Shown one piece after another: positions 1-6,281 of a DNA stretch of 10,053 bases (its first letter is position 1; every line of letters starts with the position of its first letter). A program made the translations under genes and the position numbers. The notes below the pieces were generated by a model, which saw nothing but the letters and a program-made list of their open reading frames with translations, had not been told where the DNA came from and made no database searches. The DNA comes from Robiginitomaculum sp. (GTDB lineage: Bacteria > Pseudomonadota > Alphaproteobacteria > Caulobacterales > Maricaulaceae). The stretch spans positions 1-10,053 of the forward strand of contig JAKITZ010000074.1 in assembly GCA_021647805.1 (NCBI GenBank), read 5' to 3'.

Positions 1-810
1 ATGCATTAAAGGCCCACCTTGAAGTCCGGGAAAAACAGCAGAATTTATTTTCTTGGCTATGTCAGGGTTATTGGTTAGCACCATTCCTCCACGTGGCCCA
101 CGCAATGTTTTATGGGTGGTGGTAGTAACCACATCAGCAAACGGTAATGGATTGCTATGTTCACCGGCTGCGACAAGTCCGGCAATGTGCGCCATATCTA
201 CCATCAAATACGCACCAACTTCGTCGGCGATTTGCCTAAAGCCCGCAAAATCTATTGCCCGCGGATAGGCCGAACCGCCAGCTATTATAAGAGACGGTTG
301 CACGGACTTGGCCTTGTCACGCACTTTGTCCATATCAATTTGGTGTGTATTTTCATCTAAACCATAATGCTCGGCATTAAACCATTTACCTGAAATATTA
401 GGCCGCGCACCATGGGTTAAATGACCACCAGCATCCAAAGACAAACCAAGAATTGTTTGTCCGGGCTTTACCAATGCCAAAAAAACCGACTGATTAGCTT
501 GACTACCAGAATTTGGTTGAACATTGGCAAAGCCTGCTTGAAACAACTGTTTCGCTCGCTCAATTGCTAAAATTTCCACCTCGTCAACAAACTCACAACC
601 ACCATAATACCGTCGCCCAGGATACCCCTCGGCGTACTTGTTGGTCAATAAAGTGCCTTGCGCCTGCAATACCGCCTTTGAAACAATATTCTCCGAGGCA
701 ATTAACTCTACTTGCTGACTTTGTCGATCAGCTTCTCTGGCTATACTACTTGCAACATCCGGATCCAAAGCCTCTAAGCTCTTATTAAAAAAGAAATCTG
801 CGTCTGCCAA
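1..810 (-). CDS. glyA: Serine hydroxymethyltransferase, 5' part (3' end beyond window)
   Basis: PLP-dependent cytosolic enzyme that interconverts serine + tetrahydrofolate with glycine + 5,10-methylene-THF, the main source of one-carbon units. Translating the minus strand gives 270 residues that follow the GlyA family without a break: the N-terminal ELIASEN motif (about 35-41), YAEGYPGRRYYGG (59-71), GGHLTHG (128-134), MVDMAHIAGLVAAG (203-216) with the PLP-contacting Asp205 and His208, and TTTTHKTLRGPRGG with the Schiff-base lysine at Lys234 (bases 109-111). The frame runs off the left edge at GGPLMH; family members are about 415-430 residues, so roughly a third is missing. No ATG is usable: a TAG lies in frame at 814-816 and the first sensible codon is TTG at 808-810, preceded by an AGGA-like ribosome site (about 816-819). 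The upstream region holds the left repeat hairpin (840-877). Identity is near certain; the TTG start is well supported. Confidence 0.97.
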   Translation of the reverse strand, partial: MADADFFFNKSLEALDPDVASSIAREADRQSQQVELIASENIVSKAVLQAQGTLLTNKYAEGYPGRRYYGGCEFVDEVEILAIERAKQLFQAGFANVQPNSGSQANQSVFLALVKPGQTILGLSLDAGGHLTHGARPNISGKWFNAEHYGLDENTHQIDMDKVRDKAKSVQPSLIIAGGSAYPRAIDFAGFRQIADEVGAYLMVDMAHIAGLVAAGEHSNPLPFADVVTTTTHKTLRGPRGGMVLTNNPDIAKKINSAVFPGLQGGPLMH

Positions 811-839
811 TTTTCTATCCTATAAATATTTTATTTAAT

Positions 840-942
840 TATACTCAAAACTTAAGTTAAACCATATTTTGAGTATACTTTATCTTCTGGATCCATCAAC
901 TTAACCAAAAACCGGTACCACTTTTTATGTCGATGGAGTATA
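840..942 (+). repeat. Left copy of ~105-bp hairpin-ended repeat (inverted relative to 2551-2659)
   Basis: This copy starts with a hairpin (arms 840-850 and 867-877, 11 bp each, 16-base loop) and continues rightward with a non-palindromic tail. The 50 bases at 866-915 match the reverse complement of 2579-2628 at 46 positions, and all four differences are transitions. Similarity continues with one indel to about 942. The tail resembles, from memory, a dispersed rhizobial-type repeat with an AAACCGGTTTCCACTTTT-like core; that is recollection. It lies in the 5' region of glyA, 30 bases upstream of its start. It does not end in a clean U-run on the minus strand, so I do not call it a terminator of glyA. 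Confidence 0.85.
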
Positions 943-1157
943 ACAAGAAGTTCCTACTCTCATTACGGGCGATGGCGCAACATTTTTATATCTAAAATTC
1001 AAATACAGCAGTACCAAAAAATTATACGAATGAATTAGTGCGCGTCAATACAGTACAGTTAACACTAATACATTTTATAGTTGTATATACTGAATTTAGA
1101 AAAATATTCCCGATAATTATTGGCTGTTGGTAAAGAATCGTAATAGTATTCGATTAA
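943..1157. other. AT-rich intergenic region between the left repeat and mucR
   Basis: Together with the repeat, this fills the 390-base gap between the divergent glyA and mucR genes. I see no coding frame with family resemblance, no RNA gene and no recognisable riboswitch. It is strongly AT-rich with several TA steps, as is usual for MucR/Ros target regions and for promoters. Promoters for glyA (leftward) and mucR (rightward) presumably lie here, but I cannot point to convincing -35/-10 pairs. Confidence 0.5.
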
Positions 1158-1174
1158 TTAGACAAAAAGTCTAA
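1158..1174 (+). promoter_or_regulatory. Small perfect palindrome upstream of mucR, candidate operator
   Basis: TTAGAC and GTCTAA flank five A residues, giving a perfect 6-bp inverted repeat. It ends about 26 bases before the mucR start and probably lies in or near its promoter or leader. MucR/Ros proteins commonly repress their own genes, so an autoregulatory site is plausible. The sequence shows only the symmetry; the role is inferred. Confidence 0.35.
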
Positions 1175-1200
1175 ACTTGCTTAGGCAATAACAATAAAGT

Positions 1201-1641
1201 GTGAGTACGCAAATGAATTCCAAAGATGACAAAGAAAGTGATGATTTACGGATACTTTCTTTTACCACAGATATAGTATCTTCTTTCGTCACAAAAAATA
1301 ATATAACAACCGAAATGTTACCAGAATTGATCCAATCGGTTTATACTAGCTTATTACAAGCCAGCATTTCCTCAAGCAATCAAGATGCGAACATATCTCC
1401 TGCTGTTGCAATCAAAGACTCAATCACCGAAGATTATATTATATGTCTTGAAGATGGCGCAAAACTCAAAATGCTAAAGCGATATATACGCACACGTTTT
1501 GGATTATCTCCTGATGAATACAGACAACGTTGGGGTTTACCAGCTAATTACCCAATGGTTGCGCCTGACTACGCTAAACGACGTTCTGAATTTGCCAAAA
1601 AAGCAGGACTTGGTAAAAAACGTAGCCCCAAGAACAACTAA
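1201..1641 (+). CDS. mucR: Ros/MucR-family transcriptional regulator with degenerate zinc site
   Basis: DNA-binding regulator of the alphaproteobacterial Ros/MucR family, usually a repressor of exopolysaccharide, motility or cell-cycle genes that binds AT-rich DNA as an oligomer. The 146 residues match the family over their length: an N-terminal oligomerisation part (about 16-54, TTDIVSSFV...LPELIQSVYTSLL) and a C-terminal DNA-binding part (about 74-138) with DEYRQRWGLP and YPMVAPDYAKRRSEFAKKAGLG. Of the four zinc ligands of classical Ros only Cys82 remains; the others are Asp85, Tyr95 and Arg99/Phe100. Asp at the second position is common in the family, but loss of both histidines implies a zinc-free fold. 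The start may be GTG 1201 or ATG 1213 (MNSKDD); neither has a strong Shine-Dalgarno. The stop is one base from the stop of the convergent small gene. Family certain; targets unknown. Confidence 0.93.
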   Translation: MSTQMNSKDDKESDDLRILSFTTDIVSSFVTKNNITTEMLPELIQSVYTSLLQASISSSNQDANISPAVAIKDSITEDYIICLEDGAKLKMLKRYIRTRFGLSPDEYRQRWGLPANYPMVAPDYAKRRSEFAKKAGLGKKRSPKNN

Positions 1642-1642
1642 T

Positions 1643-1876
1643 TTAAGTTATTATACCATCATTCTTTGTGGGTTGGATTTCTCTTTGCAGACGGCGATTT
1701 AATTTACGCATGGCAATTTCTTGAACATAAGAGCTTTCTGCATTTAGCGGCGAAATGATACTTACCTCAATACCAGAAGCAATATCAATCGCGCTAACTT
1801 TCTGACTATCGCCGACTATGACAAATTCAAAAATCATACCTTCAGAAGCAGTTTTAGCTGTAACATCCTTAGACAT
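1643..1876 (-). CDS. Small conserved alphaproteobacterial protein (DUF6898-like)
   Basis: Seventy-seven residues from ATG 1876, or 86 from ATG 1903. I prefer 1876 because it follows an AAAGGG...AGG ribosome-site region, whereas 1903 has only a weak one and would add MRQNKGLGI. The core, EFVIVGDSQKVSAIDIASGIEVSIISP followed by a basic helix (MRKLNRRLQREI), resembles a short alphaproteobacterial family that I remember as DUF6898; the number is from memory. There is no signal peptide or membrane segment, so it is probably a small cytosolic protein with a beta-rich front and an alpha-helical tail. It follows ldtR by 67 bases on the same strand, so co-transcription is likely. It is tail-to-tail with mucR (one base between stops). 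Function unknown; the gene itself looks real because of its conserved-looking core and position. Confidence 0.75.
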   Translation of the reverse strand: MSKDVTAKTASEGMIFEFVIVGDSQKVSAIDIASGIEVSIISPLNAESSYVQEIAMRKLNRRLQREIQPTKNDGIIT

Positions 1877-1943
1877 AATGCCTAACCCTTTGTTTTGTCG
1901 CATTTTCTTGCCGCAAAACCAGATCCACTTTGCTGAAAACGCT

Positions 1944-2450
1944 CTAAAGCTGAAACCTAATATGGTCAGTCCAGTAACGCTCTAATCGCAACAATGCGCC
2001 ATTAAGCTTCTCAAGCTCACTAACACCAACATTAGCCACAGGCTCCAACGAGCGTAATTGCCTATCAAACAGCACTTGAATTACCTGACGCACTTGCTGA
2101 CCCTTTTCAGTCAAACACACATGCACCGCACGTTTATCTGTTGACGAGCGTTGGTGACTTAAATAATCAGCTTGCACAAGCTTTTTCAAATTGTATGAAA
2201 CGTTCGAGCCAAGATAATGGCCACGAGAGCGTAATTCACCTGCGGTCAGACGATCGTCACCAATGTTGAACAGCAACAAAGCCTGCACAGGGTTCACTTG
2301 TGAAGAGCCGGTACGATCCAGCTCGTTTTTGACCACATCAAGCAACTGCCGATGCAAACGCTCGACCAATGTCAACGTATTCAAATATTCTTTGGTAAGG
2401 GACTCGTCGATTTTATTCGCGAGTTCTGGTTGCTTCTGCGCCAGGCCCAT
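1944..2450 (-). CDS. ldtR: MarR-family winged-helix regulator, LdtR type
   Basis: A 168-residue MarR-family transcription factor. Residues 21-45 (EYLNTLTLVERLHRQLLDVVKNELD) form the dimerisation helix. A winged helix follows: VNPVQALLLFNIGDDRLTAGELRSR (52-76), the recognition helix YLGSNVSYNLKKLVQADYL (79-97) and the wing with RSSTDKRAVHVCLTEKG (101-117). The NIGDD...LGSNVSYN signature is what I recognise from LdtR, the alphaproteobacterial regulator reported to control an L,D-transpeptidase and stress tolerance in Liberibacter and Sinorhizobium. The ATG at 2448-2450 has a strong GGGGTG ribosome site. The gene lies 183 bases downstream of mmsB on the same strand but is separated from it by the right repeat hairpin, so it probably has its own promoter. 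The nearby glyA on the same strand fits my recollection of ldtR-glyA synteny. Subfamily is likely, not proven. Confidence 0.88.
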   Translation of the reverse strand: MGLAQKQPELANKIDESLTKEYLNTLTLVERLHRQLLDVVKNELDRTGSSQVNPVQALLLFNIGDDRLTAGELRSRGHYLGSNVSYNLKKLVQADYLSHQRSSTDKRAVHVCLTEKGQQVRQVIQVLFDRQLRSLEPVANVGVSELEKLNGALLRLERYWTDHIRFQL

Positions 2451-2550
2451 AATGTCACCCCGTATATTATTGTTATTGTTTTTATTATCGTTAGCTATGA
2501 GTAATCGAAAATGGCTAAGAACGGATTAAGACGATCAAATTGTTTCTAAT

Positions 2551-2659
2551 TATATTCCATCGACCCAAAAAGTGAAAACCGATTTTTGATTAAGTTGATG
2601 GATCTAGAAGATAAAATATACTCAAAATACCGTTTAGTTCGGTGTTTTGAGTATATTTT
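2551..2659 (-). repeat. Right copy of ~105-bp hairpin-ended repeat
   Basis: Reverse-complement partner of the repeat at 840-942. Its hairpin end points outward (right) and its tail points in toward ldtR, so the two copies face each other across about 1.6 kb. The hairpin is longer than in the left copy: arms 2613-2632 and 2640-2659, 20 bp with one G-T-type pair, loop 2633-2639. The hairpin overlaps the last codons and the stop of mmsB (stop 2634-2636), which suggests the element landed in, or moved to, the 3' end of that gene. Confidence 0.85.
2613..2659 (-). terminator. Hairpin at the end of the valine operon, possible terminator
   Basis: Read on the minus strand, a 20-bp AU-rich stem with a 7-base loop is followed by a U-rich stretch (TTTTATCTT, complement of about 2605-2613, partly inside the stem). 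The mmsB stop codon sits in the loop, so translating ribosomes would cover the left arm. It could end the operon transcript, but the stem is not GC-rich and the U-run is broken. It may be only a structural part of the repeat. Confidence 0.4.
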
Positions 2660-3556
2660 TAAAATCACCTCGTAGCATTTGAATTATTGCTGAAAAATCC
2701 AATTCCCGTCCACCTAAATTATCAAACATTGCATATAGCGCCTGCGCCTCTGCCCCTAATGGAGTTGCCGCCCCTGCACTATGCGATGCCTCTTGGGCTA
2801 ATCGCAAATCCTTTAACATCATGGCAGTCGCAAACCCGGCAGCATATTCTCTATTGGACGGAGCAGCAGGAACCGGCCCTGGAACCGGACAATATGAAGT
2901 CAATGACCAGTTCTGCCCTGAGGCCTTGGAGGCAATATCAAAGAACCGTTGCGGATCAAGCCCTAATTTTTCGGCCAGTACAAACGCTTCACAAGTGCCG
3001 ATCATTGAAATGCCCAACAACATGTTATTACATATTTTGCTGCCTGCCCGGTTCCCGCATCACCGGCATGGATCACCGCCTTGGCCATTGACTCCAGCAC
3101 CGGCTCGGCTCTGGCAAAAGCTTCTTCGCTACCGCCGACCATAAACGCCAACGTTCCAGCCTCGGCAGCAGCAACACCGCCGGAAACCGGACTATCTACC
3201 ATCGAGAAACCTTTGTCAGTAGCACTTGCTGCCACCTCTCTTGCGCTTGGCACATCAATGGTCGAGCAATCACAAAACAACGCACCGGCCTTGGCATGTG
3301 CAAAAATACCGTCCTCACCGACATAGACCGCCTTTACGTGCGAGCCTGCCGGCAACATAGTAACCACAGCATCAGCAACTGAGACCGCACTACCAAGGCT
3401 GTCTGCAGCTTTACAGCCATTTTTGACAGCCAACTGCATAGCTTCTGGTGATAGATCAAAAGCCCGGACATCAAAGCCAGCCTTGGCTAGATTGGCAGCC
3501 ATTGGCCCGCCCATATTTCCTAAGCCGATAAAGGCAATTATTTTGATTTTTGACAT
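2634..3556 (-). pseudogene. mmsB: 3-hydroxyisobutyrate dehydrogenase with one-base frameshift
   Basis: NAD-dependent oxidation of 3-hydroxyisobutyrate to methylmalonate semialdehyde in valine breakdown. The 5' frame (3002-3556) encodes the Rossmann domain with IAFIGLGNMGGPMAANL (GxGxxG at 11-16), the substrate motif DSPVSGG (121-127) and GDAGTGQAAK with catalytic Lys174, then drifts into nonsense. The rest (ICNNMLLGISMIGTCEAF...ASGQNWSLTSY...GFATAMMLKDLRLAQE) is in the next frame. Restoring one A in the AAAA run (bases 3035-3038) joins them into one 307-residue protein, close to the family's ~295-300. The last residues, about FKNILKTPN after MLRGD, come from the repeat hairpin and look like a foreign tail. 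The ATG is 11 bases after the hydrolase stop. Either a recent mutation or a homopolymer sequencing error; the otherwise perfect conservation favours a recent or artefactual event. Confidence 0.88.
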
Positions 3557-3567
3557 TTGTTTTCTCG

Positions 3568-4623
3568 CTATAAGAAGGTTAACTCTTCACGGCCACTAAG
3601 CGGTGTGAAATATTGCGCCACCTTGTCTTCAGAAATATCAGACAAATGCGCCGGTTGCCAAACCGGCATATTGTCGCGATCAATCAATAAAGCCCTTACG
3701 CCCTCGTAGAAATCCACATCTTCGATGAATTTCATACTAATCCCTAATTCCATTTGCATTGCCGATCTAAAATCCAAATTCTCACCTTCGATCATTTGTC
3801 GCTCCGTGATCTTTAATGCTGTTGGCGATTTTTTGGCTAGTATTTCTAGTTGCTTTTTTGCCCAATCGCTATTGTCCAGCTCCAACGCTGCCAACATTTC
3901 TGTAACGCTTGTTTTGGCAAAGGCCTGATCAATCAATTCCTGTCTCTTTTGCAGATCGGAATCTCCTGTTAAACCAGTTAGGCTGTCGATAATTTCGCCA
4001 ACCTGTTCAGCATTTTGCGCGTCATCGACCAAGCGATTGACGATCATCGGGTGTTGGTCACTTGGCGCAAAGTCGGTTGCAATACCAGTATACATCACAT
4101 CGGCAGACTTTAACCTTGCGCCAGTTAGCGCCAGCCACATTCCGGTTTTACCAGACAATCGCGGTAGAAAATAACTACCCCCGACATCAGGATAAAAGCC
4201 AATACCGGTTTCCGGCATAGCAAAAACAGTCGAGCTACCAGCAATGCGTCTTGCACCGTGAATAGAGATACCAACACCGCCGCCCATGACAAAGCCGTCA
4301 ATCATGGCGATATATGGTTTTGGGTATTCCTTGATCAGAGTGTTAAGGCGGTATTCTTCGCTATAAAAGCCTCTGGCATAAGACAGATCACCGCCTTTGC
4401 TCTCATACAATAGTCTTATATCACCACCGGCACAAAATGCCCGATCACCAGCGCCCTGCACCACTATAGCAACAATTTTCTCATCATCACGCCATTTCAA
4501 CAAAGCTTCTGTCATCAGCTTAATCATGTTCAAGGTCAACGAATTCAATGCTTTGGGACGGTTCAGAGTCAAAACACCGATACGTCCACGAACCTCAATT
4601 AAAACTTCCGGTTCTTCACTCAT
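3568..4623 (-). CDS. 3-hydroxyisobutyryl-CoA hydrolase (HIBCH family)
   Basis: Hydrolyses 3-hydroxyisobutyryl-CoA to free 3-hydroxyisobutyrate, the step that releases CoA in valine degradation. The 351 residues form a crotonase fold: GVLTLNRPKALNSL (16-29), the first oxyanion-hole motif FCAGGDIRLLYE (63-74), the second GFVMGGGVGIS (110-120), and AMPETGIGFYPDVGGSYFLPRL (135-156). Glu138 and Asp146 in the last stretch match the hydrolase catalytic residues of human HIBCH. The long C-terminal extension ending in the D-x-x-P-x-W motif (DRDNMPVWQPA) separates HIBCH from plain enoyl-CoA hydratases. Its ATG overlaps the preceding dehydrogenase stop in an ATGA (4620-4623), so the two are translationally coupled, and mmsB follows after 11 bases. 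Cytosolic. Function is well supported by motifs and neighbours. Confidence 0.93.
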   Translation of the reverse strand: MSEEPEVLIEVRGRIGVLTLNRPKALNSLTLNMIKLMTEALLKWRDDEKIVAIVVQGAGDRAFCAGGDIRLLYESKGGDLSYARGFYSEEYRLNTLIKEYPKPYIAMIDGFVMGGGVGISIHGARRIAGSSTVFAMPETGIGFYPDVGGSYFLPRLSGKTGMWLALTGARLKSADVMYTGIATDFAPSDQHPMIVNRLVDDAQNAEQVGEIIDSLTGLTGDSDLQKRQELIDQAFAKTSVTEMLAALELDNSDWAKKQLEILAKKSPTALKITERQMIEGENLDFRSAMQMELGISMKFIEDVDFYEGVRALLIDRDNMPVWQPAHLSDISEDKVAQYFTPLSGREELTFL

Positions 4624-5759
4624 GCTTTTAGCTCCTGCTTGGCAATAATAACGCGCATTATTTCATTGGTTCCTTCTAATATTTGATGCACTCGCAAATC
4701 ACGGACAATTCTTTCCAAAGGATAATCACGCAAATAGCCATAGCCGCCATGTAATTGCAGCGCATCATTAGCCACCTGAAAGCCGGCATCAGTAGCAAAG
4801 CGCTTGGCCATAGCAGCCAATGAGGTTTTTCTTGGATCCTTGGCATCAATAGCCGCCGCTGCACGATATAGCATCATTCTGGAAGCTTCTAATTCGGTTG
4901 CCATATCTGCCAGTTTGAATTGACTGGCCTGAAAAGCTGATATCGGTTTTCCAAACTGGGTTCGGCTGGCGGTGTATTCGCGAGCCAGATCATAAGCAAA
5001 ACTTGCACCGCCTAATGAACAACAACCGATATTAACTCGCCCACCATCAAGACCGGACATAGCAATGGCAAATCCATCGCCCTCCTCGCCCAAACGATTT
5101 TCCGCCGACACCCGACAGTCTTCAAGGATCACCGCAGCGGTTGGCTGGGCATTCCAACCCATTTTGTGCTCATTAGCTCCGAACGACAAACCAGTTGCAT
5201 CTTTTGGCACAATGAATGTCGAAATGCCCTTTGCCCCGGCTTCGCCAGTTCGCGCCATGATCAAATACAAGTGCGAGACCCCGGCTCCGGAGATAAACGC
5301 CTTTGTGCCATTCAAAACATAATCGTCACCATCACGTATTGCTTTGGTGGAGAGACTAGCAGCATCAGAGCCAGATCCCGGCTCGGTCAAACAATAACTG
5401 GCAATAGTTTGCATAGACATCAAGTCGGGCAGAAATTTGGCTTTTTGCTGTTGATTGCCATAAGTATCTATCATCCATGAAGCCATATTATGGATCGACA
5501 AAAACGCAGCAGTGGCAACGCAACCACGGCTTAATTGCTCGAATATTAGCGCAGCTTCCAATCGTGACAGATCAGAACCGCCAAATTCCTCGCCAACATA
5601 AATACCGGCAAAGCCGAGTTCTGCTGCCTGCCTCAAAACATCAATTGGAAATATTTTTTCAGCGTCCCATTTGGCAGCATTTGGTGCTAATTGTTTAATA
5701 GCAAATTGCCCCGCCATATCGCGGATCATCATTTGTTGTTCGTTTAACTCGAAATGCAA
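4620..5759 (-). CDS. Acyl-CoA dehydrogenase, probably isobutyryl-CoA dehydrogenase
   Basis: FAD enzyme that oxidises an acyl-CoA to the 2-enoyl-CoA and passes electrons to ETF. The neighbouring valine genes make isobutyryl-CoA to methacrylyl-CoA the likely reaction (ACAD8-like). The 379 residues show the N-terminal helical domain, the flavin/substrate signature CLTEPGSGSDAASL (123-136), the beta domain (about 120-220), the FAD site RTQFGKPISAFQ (266-277) and QLHGGYGYLRDYPLER (335-350). The catalytic base is Glu362 in HQILEGTNEIMR. Length is typical. The start is TTG (5757-5759): upstream in-frame codons reach a TAA with no ATG or GTG, and TTG-CAT-TTC-GAG places MHFELNEQQ where homologues begin. 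An AAGAG sequence about 8-12 bases upstream can serve as ribosome site. First gene of a three-gene operon; mmsA and a dedicated regulator are not adjacent. Substrate inferred from context. Confidence 0.92.
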   Translation of the reverse strand: MHFELNEQQMMIRDMAGQFAIKQLAPNAAKWDAEKIFPIDVLRQAAELGFAGIYVGEEFGGSDLSRLEAALIFEQLSRGCVATAAFLSIHNMASWMIDTYGNQQQKAKFLPDLMSMQTIASYCLTEPGSGSDAASLSTKAIRDGDDYVLNGTKAFISGAGVSHLYLIMARTGEAGAKGISTFIVPKDATGLSFGANEHKMGWNAQPTAAVILEDCRVSAENRLGEEGDGFAIAMSGLDGGRVNIGCCSLGGASFAYDLAREYTASRTQFGKPISAFQASQFKLADMATELEASRMMLYRAAAAIDAKDPRKTSLAAMAKRFATDAGFQVANDALQLHGGYGYLRDYPLERIVRDLRVHQILEGTNEIMRVIIAKQELKA

Positions 5760-5949
5760 GACAGGCTCTTTTTCTTTTTGCGGTATTTGAATAGTTTTAT
5801 CAGAGCCGCCACTACGCTTGCAAGTTAAAGCTGGATTTTAGTAACAAGTTTTACAATTTTCTTATCCAGAAAGACCATAAAATAAAACCTATTGGTATTT
5901 TTAAGGTTTTCTTCAGCGGATTAGTCTTAAAAGGGCGTAGAAGGAAATA
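5760..5949. other. Upstream region of the valine operon
   Basis: AT-rich sequence that should hold the leftward promoter of the dehydrogenase-hydrolase-mmsB operon. I find no clear -35/-10 pair, palindromic operator or terminator, and no gene. Confidence 0.4.
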
Positions 5950-6141
5950 ATGTTATTTTCACGCATTACTAAAATAGCGCTTCACCAAAATCCACGTTTC
6001 ATTGGATTTCTCGTATATTTACCATATCAAAGAGCCGCGAACTGGCCAGTTACAACCATCTGCAACACCATTATAGCAAATGAGCAAATGTCGAGCATGG
6101 TTGGAACTTATCCCCGTTGTCCAAGGGTAGCTAAGGGGTAA
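5950..6141 (+). CDS. Doubtful small ORF of 63 residues
   Basis: An ATG is preceded at good spacing by AAGGAA (5941-5946), one of the best ribosome-site matches in the window, and opens 63 codons. The product begins MLFSRITKIALHQNPRFIGF, has a short hydrophobic stretch (FIGFLVYLPY) too weak for a clear membrane helix, three cysteines-or-methionine-rich turns later on, and resembles nothing I know. Its last ~20 bases run into the palindrome island. It could be a real small protein, a decayed gene or chance. I keep it only because of the ribosome site. Confidence 0.2.
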   Translation: MLFSRITKIALHQNPRFIGFLVYLPYQRAANWPVTTICNTIIANEQMSSMVGTYPRCPRVAKG

Positions 6142-6252
6142 TGAGGGTGTAATGTTTGCCAATTAACCCTTACTCGAAGTAACGCCTTTGCCAATGATGG
6201 CTATTTAAGGGTTATTCAGTAGTGCGGACGTACCCCCTTGTTTGCACCCTTG
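6122..6252 (+). repeat. Three-layer nested inverted repeat
   Basis: Arms pair in order from outside to inside: CAAGGGT 6122-6128 with ACCCTTG 6246-6252; AAGGGGTA 6133-6140 with TACCCCCTT 6231-6239 (one bulged base); TAACCCTTA 6164-6172 with TAAGGGTTA 6206-6214. A small GCCA/TGGC hairpin (6190-6201) lies in the centre. The right outer arm is followed by TTTT (6253-6256). The layers are collinear, so the 131 bases could fold as one long interrupted stem. Function unknown: structured RNA, terminator-like element or decayed palindromic repeat. Confidence 0.55.
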
Positions 6253-6281
6253 TTTTGTCTCGCGGTCAAATGTGAGCTGGA

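Noticed and set aside
811..1200. Riboswitch or small RNA upstream of glyA
   Set aside because: Apart from the repeat hairpin and the small palindrome before mucR, I see no conserved aptamer-like elements.
2515..2529. CtrA-like TTAA-N7-TTAG site upstream of ldtR (minus strand)
   Set aside because: One half-site is imperfect, the region is AT-rich, and no other cell-cycle signal supports it.
840..2659. Transposon carrying mucR-ldtR as cargo
   Set aside because: No transposase or integrase lies between the repeats and no target duplication is visible; glyA-ldtR linkage also appears ancestral. Kept only as a repeat-pair observation.
2687..3144. Plus-strand open frames opposite mmsB
   Set aside because: They are antisense shadows of the dehydrogenase, which is recognised on the minus strand on both sides of its frameshift.
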